From Pseudomonas sp. AL03 (GTDB lineage: Bacteria; Pseudomonadota; Gammaproteobacteria; Pseudomonadales; Pseudomonadaceae): 64,000 nt of DNA. A model generated the notes under the pieces. That model did no database searches, was not told where the DNA came from, and saw only the letters and a list, made by a program, of their open reading frames with translations. The position numbers and the translations under genes are program-made. Shown piece by piece: positions 20,088-30,815 of the stretch (position 1 is the stretch's first letter; each line of letters begins with the position of its first letter). The stretch is from positions 342,256-406,255 of the forward strand of contig NZ_JASBRE010000002.1 of the NCBI RefSeq assembly GCF_029960815.1. The letters run 5' to 3'.

Positions 20088-21026
20088 ATGTCTGCTTCCC
20101 TCGCATTCGTCTTTCCGGGACAGGGTTCGCAGTCCCTCGGCATGCTGGCCGAGTTGGGCGCGCAACATCCGGTTGTCCTCGACACTTTCAAAGAAGCTTC
20201 CGATGCTCTGGGTTACGACCTGTGGGCACTGACCCAGCAAGGGCCGGAAGAGCAACTCAATCAAACCGATAAAACCCAACCGGCCATTCTGACCGCCTCG
20301 ATTGCCTTGTGGCGTCTATGGCTGGCTGAAGGCGGCGCGCGTCCGGCTTATGTTGCCGGTCACAGCCTGGGCGAATACAGCGCTTTGGTCGCCGCAGGCA
20401 GTCTGAGCCTGGGCGACGCGGTGAAGCTGGTTGAGCGCCGTGGTCTGTTGATGCAGGAAGCCGTTCCGGCCGGGCAAGGTGGCATGGCCGCCATTCTCGG
20501 TCTGGACGATGCTGATGTGCTGGCAGCCTGTGCCGAAGCGGCGCAAGGCGAAGTGGTCAGTGCGGTCAACTTCAACTCCCCTGGCCAGGTGGTCATCGCC
20601 GGTGGCAAGGCAGCGGTCGAGCGCGCCATCGAAGGCTGCAAGGCCCGTGGTGCCAAGCGCGCCATGCCATTACCGGTCAGCGTGCCGTCCCATTGCGAGC
20701 TGATGCGTCCAGCGGCCGAGCGTTTCGCCGAATCGATCGCAGCGATCGACTGGCAGGCGCCGCAGATTCCCGTGGTTCAGAACGTCAGCGCCAGCGTGCC
20801 GGCGGATCTGGAAACCCTCAAGCGCGATCTGCTTGAGCAGCTTTACAAGCCTGTACGCTGGGTCGAATCGGTTCAGGCGCTGGCTGCCGCAGGTGCTACC
20901 CAATTGGTCGAATGCGGCCCTGGCAAAGTGCTGGCGGGTCTGAACAAGCGTTGCGCCGAAGGCGTGTCGACATCCAACCTCAATACCCCCGACGCCTTCG
21001 CTGCCGCCCGCGCAGCGCTGGCCTGA
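20088..21026 (+). CDS. fabD: Malonyl-CoA:ACP transacylase
   Basis: A 312-residue acyltransferase with FVFPGQGSQ at the N-terminus, the catalytic GHSLGEYSA (S93) and the histidine motif VPSHCELM. It loads malonyl groups onto AcpP. The ATG at 20088 has AGGGGC well spaced; an in-frame start 20 codons earlier adds non-conserved sequence. First of the fab genes. Confidence 0.96.
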   Translation: MSASLAFVFPGQGSQSLGMLAELGAQHPVVLDTFKEASDALGYDLWALTQQGPEEQLNQTDKTQPAILTASIALWRLWLAEGGARPAYVAGHSLGEYSALVAAGSLSLGDAVKLVERRGLLMQEAVPAGQGGMAAILGLDDADVLAACAEAAQGEVVSAVNFNSPGQVVIAGGKAAVERAIEGCKARGAKRAMPLPVSVPSHCELMRPAAERFAESIAAIDWQAPQIPVVQNVSASVPADLETLKRDLLEQLYKPVRWVESVQALAAAGATQLVECGPGKVLAGLNKRCAEGVSTSNLNTPDAFAAARAALA

Positions 21027-21042
21027 ATCAGGAGAAGCCTGC

Positions 21043-21786
21043 ATGAGTCTGCAAGGTAAAGTTGCATTGGTCACCGGCGCGAGCCGCGGTATCGGCCAGG
21101 CTATCGCCCTGGAACTGGGTCGTCAGGGCGCCATCGTCATCGGCACCGCGACCTCCGCCTCGGGTGCCGAGCGCATTGCCGCTACCCTGAAAGAAAACGG
21201 TATTCAAGGCACTGGCCTGGAACTCAATGTCACCAGCGACGAGTCCGTTGCTGCGGTACTGGCGAGCATCACTTCGCAGTTCGGTGCGCCGGCGATCCTG
21301 GTCAACAATGCCGGCATCACCCGCGATAATCTGATGATGCGCATGAAAGATGACGAATGGCATGACGTCGTCGATACCAACCTGAACAGTCTGTTCCGCC
21401 TGTCCAAGGGCGTTTTGCGCGGTATGACCAAAGCCCGTTGGGGACGAATTATCAGTATTGGCTCGGTTGTGGGTGCCATGGGCAACGCAGGCCAAGTAAA
21501 CTACGCAGCCGCCAAGGCCGGTCTGGAAGGTTTCAGCCGTGCACTGGCGCGTGAAGTCGGTTCGCGTTCGATTACGGTAAACTCGGTGGCTCCTGGGTTC
21601 ATCGACACCGATATGACCCGCGAACTGCCCGAGGCACAGCGTGAAGCCTTGCAGACGCAGATTCCGCTGGGCCGTCTGGGACAAGCTCAAGAGATCGCGT
21701 CTGTGGTCGCTTTTCTTGCATCCGACGGTGCGGCTTACGTTACTGGGGCTACAATCCCGGTGAACGGCGGGATGTACATGAGTTAA
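21043..21786 (+). CDS. fabG: 3-oxoacyl-ACP reductase FabG
   Basis: A 247-residue short-chain dehydrogenase with TGASRGIGQ (residues 11-19), NNAG (88-91), catalytic S141, Y154 and K158 (YAAAK), and C-terminal VNGGMYMS. It performs the NADPH-dependent reduction in each fatty-acid elongation cycle. Ribosome site AGGAG precedes ATG 21043. Confidence 0.96.
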   Translation: MSLQGKVALVTGASRGIGQAIALELGRQGAIVIGTATSASGAERIAATLKENGIQGTGLELNVTSDESVAAVLASITSQFGAPAILVNNAGITRDNLMMRMKDDEWHDVVDTNLNSLFRLSKGVLRGMTKARWGRIISIGSVVGAMGNAGQVNYAAAKAGLEGFSRALAREVGSRSITVNSVAPGFIDTDMTRELPEAQREALQTQIPLGRLGQAQEIASVVAFLASDGAAYVTGATIPVNGGMYMS

Positions 21787-21977
21787 ATGTGACGGGTTGC
21801 TTCAAAAAAATGTCATACGAGCTGTCTAAAATCCGTTATAAAGCTGCAATCTATTTATAGGCAGAGGGCCACCGGGTTTGAGGAGTGAAGCTTTCAGTTG
21901 AAAAACTGAAAAGTCTTTCTATACACTTACCCACTGGCCAGCTGCCTGAATTTGTCCATTAGGAGTGAAAACAAGGT

Positions 21978-22214
21978 ATGAGCACCATCGAAGAGCGCGT
22001 CAAGAAAATCGTTGCTGAGCAACTGGGCGTTAAAGAAGAAGAAGTGGTCAACACTGCTTCCTTCGTTGAAGACCTGGGTGCCGACTCCCTTGACACCGTT
22101 GAGCTGGTGATGGCTCTGGAAGAGGAATTCGAGACCGAAATCCCTGACGAAGAAGCTGAGAAGATCACTACTGTACAAGCCGCAATCGATTACGTTACTA
22201 ACCACCAGGCTTAA
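21978..22214 (+). CDS. acpP: Acyl carrier protein AcpP
   Basis: A 78-residue acidic protein with the phosphopantetheine site DSLDTVE, S37. Typical length and sequence for the fatty-acid ACP. The 190-base gap upstream suggests its own promoter, and a strong terminator follows, consistent with the separate abundant acpP transcript known in other bacteria. Ribosome site TAGGAG. Confidence 0.98.
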   Translation: MSTIEERVKKIVAEQLGVKEEEVVNTASFVEDLGADSLDTVELVMALEEEFETEIPDEEAEKITTVQAAIDYVTNHQA

Positions 22215-22243
22215 TAGCTTGTAATCGTTGCTTGCTGTCATGG

Positions 22244-22277
22244 AAAAACCGCACTGCCATCACGGCGTGCGGTTTTT
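22244..22277 (+). terminator. Intrinsic terminator after acpP
   Basis: AAAAACCGCAC ... GTGCGGTTTTTT stem with T-run. Confidence 0.9.
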
Positions 22278-22322
22278 TCTTTAGGCCTGATGCAAAGTCG
22301 TCATTTGAAAAAGGAGAGTGCT

Positions 22323-23567
22323 GTGTCGCGTAGACGCGTCGTAGTCACCGGTATGGGTATGTTGTCGCCACTGGGCACGGATGTGCCGAGCAGTTGGCAG
22401 GGCATTCTGGCTGGCCGCAGTGGCATTGGTCTGATCGAACACACCGACCTTTCTGCCTATTCCACCCGTTTTGGCGGCTCGGTAAAGGGCTTCAATGTCG
22501 AGGAATACCTGTCGGTCAAGGAAGCTCGCAAGCTCGACCTGTTCATTCAATACGGTCTGGCCGCAGGTTTTCAGGCAGTTCGTAACGCCGGTCTGGAAGT
22601 CACCGACGCCAACCGTGAGCGCATCGGCGTGGCCATGGGGTCGGGTATTGGCGGACTGACCAATATCGAAGAAACCAGTCGCACGCTGCATGATTCCGGC
22701 CCACGACGGATTTCCCCGTTTTTCGTGCCTGGCTCGATCATCAATATGATTTCCGGTTTCCTGTCCATCCACCTGGGTGCACAGGGACCTAACTACGCCA
22801 TCGCCACTGCGTGTACCACCGGTACGCACTGCATTGGCATGGCGGCCCGCAACATCATGTACGACGAAGCCGACGTGATGATTGCCGGCGGCGCCGAGAT
22901 GGCGGCTTGCGGTCTGGGCATGGGCGGCTTCGGAGCCTCCCGCGCACTGTCGACCCGCAACGACGAGCCGACCCGCGCCAGCCGACCATGGGACAAGGGC
23001 CGTGATGGCTTCGTGCTGTCCGACGGCGCCGGTGCGCTGGTTCTGGAGGAGTTGGAGCACGCCAAGGCCCGCGGCGCGACCATCTACGCCGAGCTAATCG
23101 GCTTTGGCACCAGTGGCGATGCCTACCACATGACTTCACCTCCGGCCGATGGCGCGGGTGCTGCGCGTTGCATCACCAATGCCTTGCGCGATGCCAAGAT
23201 CAATGGCGATCAGGTTCAGTACGTAAACGCTCACGGCACCTCGACGTCGGCGGGCGACCTTGCCGAAGCCTGTGCGATCAAGTCGGTGTTCGGCGATCAC
23301 GCTTACAAACTGGCAGTCAGTTCGACCAAGTCCATGACCGGCCACCTGTTGGGTGCGGCGGGCGCGGTCGAAGCGATCTTCAGTGTGCTGGCGATCAACA
23401 GTCAGGTAGCGCCGCCGACCATCAACCTCGATGAGCCAGACGAAGGTTGCGACCTCGATTTTGTACCGCATACCGCGCGCAATATGAATATCGATGTGGT
23501 GCTGTCCAACTCCTTCGGGTTTGGCGGTACCAACGGCTCGCTGGTGTTCCGCCGGTTCGCTGACTGA
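22323..23567 (+). CDS. fabF: Beta-ketoacyl-ACP synthase II
   Basis: A 414-residue condensing enzyme beginning [13 protein letters not shown], with catalytic cysteine C164 (TACTTG) and the histidines in NAHGTST and [12 protein letters not shown]. It elongates acyl-ACP chains, including palmitoleate to vaccenate. GTG 22323 is chosen because AGGAG is seven bases upstream; an earlier ATG (22290) overlaps the terminator tail and adds unconserved residues. The stop overlaps the pabC start (TGATG). Confidence 0.96.
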   Translation: MSRRRVVVTGMGMLSPLGTDVPSSWQGILAGRSGIGLIEHTDLSAYSTRFGGSVKGFNVEEYLSVKEARKLDLFIQYGLAAGFQAVRNAGLEVTDANRERIGVAMGSGIGGLTNIEETSRTLHDSGPRRISPFFVPGSIINMISGFLSIHLGAQGPNYAIATACTTGTHCIGMAARNIMYDEADVMIAGGAEMAACGLGMGGFGASRALSTRNDEPTRASRPWDKGRDGFVLSDGAGALVLEELEHAKARGATIYAELIGFGTSGDAYHMTSPPADGAGAARCITNALRDAKINGDQVQYVNAHGTSTSAGDLAEACAIKSVFGDHAYKLAVSSTKSMTGHLLGAAGAVEAIFSVLAINSQVAPPTINLDEPDEGCDLDFVPHTARNMNIDVVLSNSFGFGGTNGSLVFRRFAD

Positions 23568-24382
23568 TGGACAGCTGGGTCGACGGTCAGCCGGCTGACG
23601 CTTTGTCGCTGAAGGATCGCGGCCTGGCTTATGGTGATGGTCTGTTTGAGACCATCGCTGTGCGCAACGGCACTCTGGTATTGCTGGATCGGCATCTGCT
23701 GCGTTTGGTCACAGGTTGCCAGCGGTTGGCAATTAATATCGACCATGCGGCTGTGTGCACTGAGTTACTGACCTATGCCCAAGCGTTGGGCGAAGGTGTG
23801 CTCAAGCTCATCATCACGCGTGGCGAAAGCTTGCGCGGTTATGCGCCCGATCCTTCGGCTCAGGCGCGACGCATTATGCTGGGCAACCCTCCTGCGGTTT
23901 ATCCCGCCGCCAATGCGGAGCAGGGCGTTCGCCTGTTCCCCTGTGCAACGCGGCTTTCCAAACAGCCTCTGCTCGCCGGACTCAAACACCTGAACCGTCT
24001 TGAGCAGGTCATCGCCCGTTCCGAATGGCAAGACTCCGATCATGCCGAAGGCTTGATGCTCGACCAGGCCGGGCGAGTCATCGAAGGCGTGTTTAGCAAT
24101 CTGTTCCTGGTGCGCGATGGTGTACTGATCACGGCCGATCTCAAACGCTGTGGCGTGGCCGGCGTGATGCGTGCCGAATTATTGTTTCAAGCCGAGTCAT
24201 TGGGGATCCGCACCCAAATCACCGACATCACCCTCGATCAGCTGCAATGGGCTGATGAAGTCTTTGTCTGCAACAGCGTGTATGGCGTTTGGCCTGTGTG
24301 CGCCTATGCAGCACTGAGCTGGCCGGTTGGTCCGCTCACCCGTAAACTCCAAACCACTGCCCGCGCACTACTGGATGCTTGA
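23567..24382 (+). CDS. pabC: 4-amino-4-deoxychorismate lyase
   Basis: A 271-residue PLP enzyme of the class IV aminotransferase fold, with DRGLAYGDGLFET near the N-terminus and KHLNRLEQV, which carries the PLP lysine. It makes p-aminobenzoate and pyruvate for folate. In the fabF-pabC-mltG-tmk-holB order common to gamma-proteobacteria. The start overlaps the fabF stop. Confidence 0.94.
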   Translation: MDSWVDGQPADALSLKDRGLAYGDGLFETIAVRNGTLVLLDRHLLRLVTGCQRLAINIDHAAVCTELLTYAQALGEGVLKLIITRGESLRGYAPDPSAQARRIMLGNPPAVYPAANAEQGVRLFPCATRLSKQPLLAGLKHLNRLEQVIARSEWQDSDHAEGLMLDQAGRVIEGVFSNLFLVRDGVLITADLKRCGVAGVMRAELLFQAESLGIRTQITDITLDQLQWADEVFVCNSVYGVWPVCAYAALSWPVGPLTRKLQTTARALLDA

Positions 24383-24385
24383 TAC

Positions 24386-25651
24386 GTGAGACGTAAATTC
24401 TTGCTGCTGCTGGAAACCGGATTGGTTCTGGCGGGGCTGTGTCTGGGCGCTTCCGCCTGGAAAATCCATTCGGCGCTGGAACAACCGCTGAACATCACCC
24501 AGGAAGAACTGCTGGAAGTGCCAAAAGGTACGACACCCACCCGTACCTTCTATCGACTCGAAGCCGACGGCGTCATCAAGGATGCTTTTTGGCTTCGCGT
24601 GTATTGGCGCTTCAATCTCGCCAAACAACCGTTGCACAAGGGCGAATACCGCCTGCAGCCCGGCATGACTGTCGAAGGGCTGATTGACCTGTGGAAGCGC
24701 GGGGAAATGGTTCAGTACAGCCTGACCCTGGTCGAAGGCTGGAATTTCCATCAGGTCCGCGCGGCGCTGGCCAAGGATGAAAAACTTGAGCAGACCCTGA
24801 ACGGTTTGAGCGATAGCGAGGTGATGGACAAACTCGGCCACACCGGGATTTTTCCGGAAGGGAGGTTCTTCCCTGACACCTATCGCTTCGTGCGTGGCAT
24901 GACCGATGTTGAGCTGCTGAAAAAAGCCTACGACCGCCTCGACGAAGTCCTCGCCAAGGAGTGGGGCCAGCGCTCGGCTGACGTGCCGTACACCGAACCC
25001 TATCAGGCGCTGATCATGGCCTCGCTGGTGGAAAAGGAAACCGGTGTGCCGCAGGAGCGCGGACAAATCGCTGGCGTGTTTGTGCGGCGCATGGAAATGG
25101 GCATGTTGTTGCAGACCGATCCGACCGTGATCTACGGCCTCGGTGATCGTTATAACGGCAAATTGACTCGCGCCCATCTCAAGGAAGCGACCCCGTACAA
25201 CACCTACATGATTTCGGGCCTGCCGCCGACTCCGATCGCCATGGTCGGCCGCGAAGCGATTCATGCAGCACTGAATCCGGTGGCTGGCAATAGCCTCTAT
25301 TTCGTGGCCCGTGGTGATGGCAGCCACGTGTTCTCCGATGATCTGGACGCGCACAATAACGCTGTGCGTGAGTTCCAGATCAAGCGCCGTGCCGACTACC
25401 GCTCCAGCCCGGCGCCGACCACGGCGCCAGAGGCAACGGATGAGCAGGCACCGATTCCGGCCGCATCGCCCGACACGGCTCCCGAGGCTTTGCCACAAGT
25501 GCCGCCGCAAGAGCCTGCTCAAGCGGCGCCACCCGAGCCGCAAGCGCCTGCCCGGGAGCCGTCACAGGAGCCGCCGCAAGAACCCGTTCAAGAACCCGCT
25601 GCTGCACCTGTGCCCGAACCGGATGCAACCGCGCCGCAAAGCCCGCAATGA
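24386..25651 (+). CDS. mltG: Endolytic murein transglycosylase MltG (YceG)
   Basis: A 421-residue protein with an N-terminal membrane anchor (about 4-22), LysM-like region and YceG domain containing ASLVEKETGVPQER with the catalytic glutamate. It cuts nascent glycan strands, setting their length. GTG start three bases after pabC. Odd: the last ~85 residues (from about 335) are a Pro/Ala/Glu/Gln-rich tail not found in E. coli MltG, predicted to be disordered and periplasmic. Confidence 0.93.
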   Translation: MRRKFLLLLETGLVLAGLCLGASAWKIHSALEQPLNITQEELLEVPKGTTPTRTFYRLEADGVIKDAFWLRVYWRFNLAKQPLHKGEYRLQPGMTVEGLIDLWKRGEMVQYSLTLVEGWNFHQVRAALAKDEKLEQTLNGLSDSEVMDKLGHTGIFPEGRFFPDTYRFVRGMTDVELLKKAYDRLDEVLAKEWGQRSADVPYTEPYQALIMASLVEKETGVPQERGQIAGVFVRRMEMGMLLQTDPTVIYGLGDRYNGKLTRAHLKEATPYNTYMISGLPPTPIAMVGREAIHAALNPVAGNSLYFVARGDGSHVFSDDLDAHNNAVREFQIKRRADYRSSPAPTTAPEATDEQAPIPAASPDTAPEALPQVPPQEPAQAAPPEPQAPAREPSQEPPQEPVQEPAAAPVPEPDATAPQSPQ

Positions 25652-25661
25652 CTCTGACTAA

Positions 25662-27282
<1,621 letters not shown>

Positions 27283-27324
27283 GCGTCTGAGCCTAGACTC
27301 TGAACATCAGCAGTGGAGGTCAGC

Positions 27325-27681
27325 ATGAATGAAGCCGTCAATCCGGGGCCGCGTAACGGCATTTTGTCCCTGACGATCAAGGACAAGTCCGTGCTTTACG
27401 CGGCCTACATGCCGTTCATCAAAAACGGTGGCCTGTTTATCCCGACCAACAAAAATTACAAGTTGGGCGATGAGGTATTCATGCTGCTGAACCTGATGGA
27501 TGAACCGGAAAAGATTCCGGTCGCCGGCAAGGTCGCCTGGATCACTCCAAAAGGTGCGCAGGGCAATCGGGCCGCGGGAGTCGGCGTGCAATTCAACGAC
27601 GGCGACAACACTGCGCGCAGTCGAATCGAAACCCATCTGGCCGGAGCCCTGAAGTCCGACCGTCCCACTCATACGATGTAA
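27325..27681 (+). CDS. pilZ: PilZ domain protein (type IV pilus PilZ-like)
   Basis: A 118-residue single-domain PilZ protein. It lacks the RxxxR c-di-GMP motif at the N-terminus, like canonical P. aeruginosa PilZ, which works in type IV pilus assembly without binding c-di-GMP. ATG 27325 has GGAGG upstream; the GTG at 27313 overlaps that site. Conserved place between holB and tatD. Confidence 0.9.
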   Translation: MNEAVNPGPRNGILSLTIKDKSVLYAAYMPFIKNGGLFIPTNKNYKLGDEVFMLLNLMDEPEKIPVAGKVAWITPKGAQGNRAAGVGVQFNDGDNTARSRIETHLAGALKSDRPTHTM

Positions 27682-27695
27682 GTTGCAGCCCTTTT

Positions 27696-28481
27696 ATGCT
27701 CGTAGATTCCCATTGCCACCTTGATCGACTCGACCTCGCCGCCCACGACGGCTCGCTGGATGCTGCACTGGATGCGGCCCGTCAGCGCGGGGTAGGGCAT
27801 TTTCTGTGTATCGGCGTCAGCGTCGAGAACGCCGCGGACGTCAAAGCCCTGGCCGAACGTTACGACGACGTCGACTGTTCGGTTGGCGTACATCCGCTGG
27901 ATGTGCAGCCGGGGGCAGCGCCGGCGCTGGATTGGCTGTTGCGCGAGCTCAACCACCCGCGCGTGGTGGCGATCGGTGAAACCGGTCTGGATTATCACTA
28001 CGAGCCGGAAGCGGCAGAGTTGCAGCAGGAGTCGTTTCGCCTGCATCTGCAAGCGGCGCAGCAGACGGGCGAACCGGTGATCATCCACACCCGTGGCGCC
28101 CGCGTTGATACATTGAACCTTTTGCGCGAAGCGGCGCTGCCCCAGGCTGGCGTGCTGCATTGCTTCACCGAAGACTGGGACATGGCCAAAGCGGCGCTGG
28201 ACATGGGGTATTACATTTCCTTGTCCGGGATTGTCACTTTCCGCAATGCCGACGCTCTGCGTGACGTGGCCAGTAAAGTGCCGGCTGACCGACTGCTGGT
28301 GGAAACCGACTCGCCCTACCTGGCGCCGATTCCTCATCGCGGCAAACCGAACCTGCCGCAGTACGTGCGCGACGTAGCGGAATTTCTGGCAATGTTGCGA
28401 GGTGAGTCCTACGAGCGGTTTGCCGAGCAAACCACCGAGAACTTCAAGCGACTTTTTCCGCTGGCGCATGTGAAAGGTTAA
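27696..28481 (+). CDS. TatD family metal-dependent hydrolase (YcfH-like)
   Basis: A 261-residue TIM-barrel hydrolase with metal ligands DSHCHLD (H6, H8), GETGLDYH, HTRGA, HCFTED and ETDSPYLAP. The family includes 3'-5' DNases/RNases; the YcfH-type role is not defined. Last gene of the long fab-holB block; ends eight bases before the rgsA terminator on the opposite strand. Confidence 0.92.
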   Translation: MLVDSHCHLDRLDLAAHDGSLDAALDAARQRGVGHFLCIGVSVENAADVKALAERYDDVDCSVGVHPLDVQPGAAPALDWLLRELNHPRVVAIGETGLDYHYEPEAAELQQESFRLHLQAAQQTGEPVIIHTRGARVDTLNLLREAALPQAGVLHCFTEDWDMAKAALDMGYYISLSGIVTFRNADALRDVASKVPADRLLVETDSPYLAPIPHRGKPNLPQYVRDVAEFLAMLRGESYERFAEQTTENFKRLFPLAHVKG

Positions 28482-28489
28482 ATCGCAGG

Positions 28490-28609
28490 CAAAAAAAACC
28501 CGGGTTCTGGGGGGTGAATCCGGGTTAAGACCATTAGGAGTAAAACAAAGGCACGCGGTCCGTTGGTACCTATATCGGCGCGACACTTGGGGGAGATGCC
28601 CCGCCGACA
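28490..28609 (-). ncRNA. rgsA: Small RNA RgsA (P16-type), GacA/RpoS-linked
   Basis: On the minus strand an 11-bp hairpin (28497-28526, loop TGGGGGGT on plus) followed by eight T forms a strong terminator with no annotated gene upstream of it. About 120 bases earlier is CAATACT (28621-28615), a sigma-S-like -10 box. The predicted 5' end folds as TCGGCG/CGCCGA (28607-28602 with 28580-28575) enclosing GGGG/CCCC. Size, strand and place beside tatD match the known Pseudomonas RgsA RNA. It carries the unpaired anti-ribosome-site stretch ACTCCTAA (near 28540). The exact 5' end is inferred. Confidence 0.78.
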
Positions 28610-28614
28610 GTTGA

Positions 28615-28631
28615 AGTATTGATCAGTATTG
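28615..28631 (-). promoter_or_regulatory. Tandem CAATACT -10-like boxes upstream of rgsA
   Basis: CAATACT occurs twice on the minus strand (28631-28625 and 28621-28615), ten bases apart. The nearer copy places the start at about 28608. Resembles sigma-S CTATACT. Confidence 0.5.
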
Positions 28632-28702
28632 CGCCGAGTCCAGTTAACCGGTCGCGATTTTTAAACAAATTTGGAATACGGGCGCTTCGGTTGAGTTCTC
28701 AT

Positions 28703-28717
28703 CAGTCTGCGAGACTG
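28703..28717. promoter_or_regulatory. Inverted repeat CAGTCT-N3-AGACTG between rgsA and the tetR gene
   Basis: Six-base perfect arms around GCG, about 85 bases upstream of rgsA and 106 bases upstream of the TetR start. Could be the operator of the TetR protein or an activator site for rgsA. Confidence 0.35.
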
Positions 28718-28823
28718 CCGGAATTCATCAAGAAGCACATACATGGTCGGATGATCCGTGCATTTTTGCGCAAGTTAGGCATAATACGCGGCTTCGAATT
28801 TTGACACCTACAGACCTTTTCTT

Positions 28824-29462
28824 ATGCATAAAGAACCTCGTAAGGTCCGTGAGTTTCGTCGCCGCGAGCAAGAAATTCTCGATACCGCGCTCAAGCTGTT
28901 CCTCGATCAAGGTGAAGACAGTGTCACCGTCGAGATGATTGCTGATGCCGTCGGTATCGGCAAAGGCACGATCTACAAGCACTTCAAATCCAAGGCCGAG
29001 ATCTATTTGCGCCTGATGCTCGATTACGAGCGCGATTTGAACGAGCTGTTGCATTCGGCCGATGTCGACAAGGACAAGGAAGCCCTGTCCCGCGCCTACT
29101 TCGAATTCCGCATGCGCGACCCTCAACGCTATCGGTTGTTCGATCGCCTGGAAGAAAAGGTGGTCAAGGGCAATCAGGTGCCGGAGATGGTCGAGGAGCT
29201 GCACAAGATCCGCGCCTCGAACTTCGAACGCCTGACCCTGCTGATCAAGGGCCGGATCAGCGAAGGCAAGCTCGAAGACGTGCCGCCATACTTCCATTAC
29301 TGCGCGTCCTGGGCGCTGGTGCACGGCGCTGTGGCGCTGTATCACTCGCCGTTCTGGAGCAATGTGCTGGAAGATCAGGAAGGCTTCTTCCAGTTCCTGA
29401 TGGATATCGGCGTGCGCATGGGCAACAAGCGCAAGCGCGATACCGACACCCCGAGCAGCTGA
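28824..29462 (+). CDS. TetR/AcrR family transcriptional regulator
   Basis: A 212-residue regulator with N-terminal helix-turn-helix (about residues 14-60: ILDTALKLF ... GIGKGTIYKHFKSKAEIY). The ligand domain resembles PA2957-type regulators that sit beside rgsA in Pseudomonas. A CAGTCTGCGAGACTG inverted repeat at 28703-28717, between it and rgsA, is a possible operator. Target genes unknown. Confidence 0.88.
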   Translation: MHKEPRKVREFRRREQEILDTALKLFLDQGEDSVTVEMIADAVGIGKGTIYKHFKSKAEIYLRLMLDYERDLNELLHSADVDKDKEALSRAYFEFRMRDPQRYRLFDRLEEKVVKGNQVPEMVEELHKIRASNFERLTLLIKGRISEGKLEDVPPYFHYCASWALVHGAVALYHSPFWSNVLEDQEGFFQFLMDIGVRMGNKRKRDTDTPSS

Positions 29463-29542
29463 GTCCATACAGTTCGCCTTATCGCGCCATGATATTCACA
29501 CCATGGCGCAGTACCGCAGGAATATACTCAGGCTTAGGTATT

Positions 29543-29574
29543 GCTAAAACTTGATTTGTGAGTCAAGTTTTAGC
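29543..29574. promoter_or_regulatory. Perfect 12-bp inverted repeat upstream of the moaA-like gene
   Basis: GCTAAAACTTGA and its exact complement TCAAGTTTTAGC are separated by eight bases, 31 bases before ATG 29605. No T-run follows, so it is not a terminator. Either a DNA operator or an RNA hairpin in the leader. Confidence 0.55.
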
Positions 29575-29604
29575 GGTCCGAATATTCTTCCGCCGGAGTG
29601 ATCC

Positions 29605-30573
29605 ATGATCGTTGACCGTCAAGGCAGGCGTTTTCGCAATTTGCGAATCAGTCTGACTTCAGCCTGCAATTACGCTTGTACCTACTGCGTGCCCAACGGC
29701 AAGCGTTTGGTGGCTGCGCAGGATGAGCTGTCGGCTGAGGCCATGGCGCGTGGCGTGGCTTATCTGATCGAGGCCGCAGGCATCGAGCGTTTGCGCATTA
29801 CCGGTGGCGAGCCGCTGGTCAGCCCCAAACTCGAAACCTTCATGACCGCCGTCGGGCAGATGGGCCTGGCGGACATCAGCCTGACTACCAACGGTCAGCT
29901 GTTGGCGAAAAAACTGCCACTGCTGGTGGACGCTGGCATTCGTCGCATTAACGTTTCGCTCGATACCCTGGATGCCAGCGCTTTTCGCAGCATTGCCCGT
30001 GGCGGCGATCTGGCGACGGTGCTCGACGGTATGGATCAGGCCAGTGCGGCCGGCCTGAAGATCAAGGTCAATATGGTGCCGCTGCGTGGGCAGAACCTCG
30101 ATCAAGTGATGCCGCTACTCGATTATTGTCTGGAGCGCGGCTATGAGCTTCGCTTCATCGAGCTGATGCGCATGGGCCACCTGGCCAGCGACTCCAATGC
30201 TTTCCTGCAGCAGTTCGTGAGCCTTCAGCAGTTGCTGAGCCTGATTGGTGAGCGCCACGAGTATCTTCAGGCCGATGCGCCAGTCGACGCCACAGCCGTG
30301 CGCTACGAGATCCCAGGGCAAGGCCACTTCGGTGTGATCGCCAACGAAAGCGTGCCGTTCTGCCGCACCTGCTCGCGCTTGCGTCTGTCGTCTACGGGCT
30401 GGCTACATGGCTGCCTGTCGTCGAGCAACCGCCACTATGTCGGCGATCTGCTGGACAAACCCCGTCATCAAGCATTGCCCGCCTTGCAGAGACTCTTGGT
30501 GAAAGCCTTGGGTGATAAACAGGAAGTGGCATTTTCTGGTGGCGCGACCGTGATGAAAATCATCGGCGGCTAA
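29605..30573 (+). CDS. moaA: MoaA-type radical SAM GTP 3',8-cyclase
   Basis: A 322-residue protein with the SAM cluster CNYACTYC (C21, C25, C28), TGGEP, the second C-terminal cluster cysteines C253, C256 and C270, and the terminal GG needed by MoaA. All catalytic features are kept. It starts molybdopterin synthesis by rearranging GTP. No other moa gene is nearby, so it is probably a paralogue; other Pseudomonas carry more than one moaA. A molybdenum hydroxylase cluster lies 19 kb upstream. Confidence 0.87.
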   Translation: MIVDRQGRRFRNLRISLTSACNYACTYCVPNGKRLVAAQDELSAEAMARGVAYLIEAAGIERLRITGGEPLVSPKLETFMTAVGQMGLADISLTTNGQLLAKKLPLLVDAGIRRINVSLDTLDASAFRSIARGGDLATVLDGMDQASAAGLKIKVNMVPLRGQNLDQVMPLLDYCLERGYELRFIELMRMGHLASDSNAFLQQFVSLQQLLSLIGERHEYLQADAPVDATAVRYEIPGQGHFGVIANESVPFCRTCSRLRLSSTGWLHGCLSSSNRHYVGDLLDKPRHQALPALQRLLVKALGDKQEVAFSGGATVMKIIGG

Positions 30574-30583
30574 ACACGATCCC

Positions 30584-30730
30584 TGTAGCAGCTGCCGAAG
30601 GCTGCGTTCGGCTGCGCAGCAGTCGTAAATCCTGTAAGCAAAATATGTCTGGAACACCGCATCGCCTGATCTCGCGACTGCTTCGTCCGAACGCGGCCCG
30701 AACCGAACGCAGCCTCCGGCAGCTGCTACA
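30584..30730. repeat. REP pair (imperfect BIME)
   Basis: Left arm begins TGTAGCAGCTGCCGAAGG; right arm ends with its near-complement CCGGCAGCTGCTACA. The two are separated by about 75 bases of partly complementary sequence. Same family as 17394-17526. It lies between the moaA-like gene and the next lipoprotein gene. Confidence 0.75.
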
Positions 30731-30815
30731 AGAGCCATGCCTCTCCCGAGCTGGCGCGGAAGCTGCATCCCATGGCCATTCGCCGGTTTTCCGTCACCGG
30801 CCTCTGGAGGGTAGG

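Noticed and set aside
29484..29510. GCGCCATG/CATGGCGC hairpin after the tetR gene
   Set aside because: Stem is short and no T-run follows on either strand; not called as a terminator.
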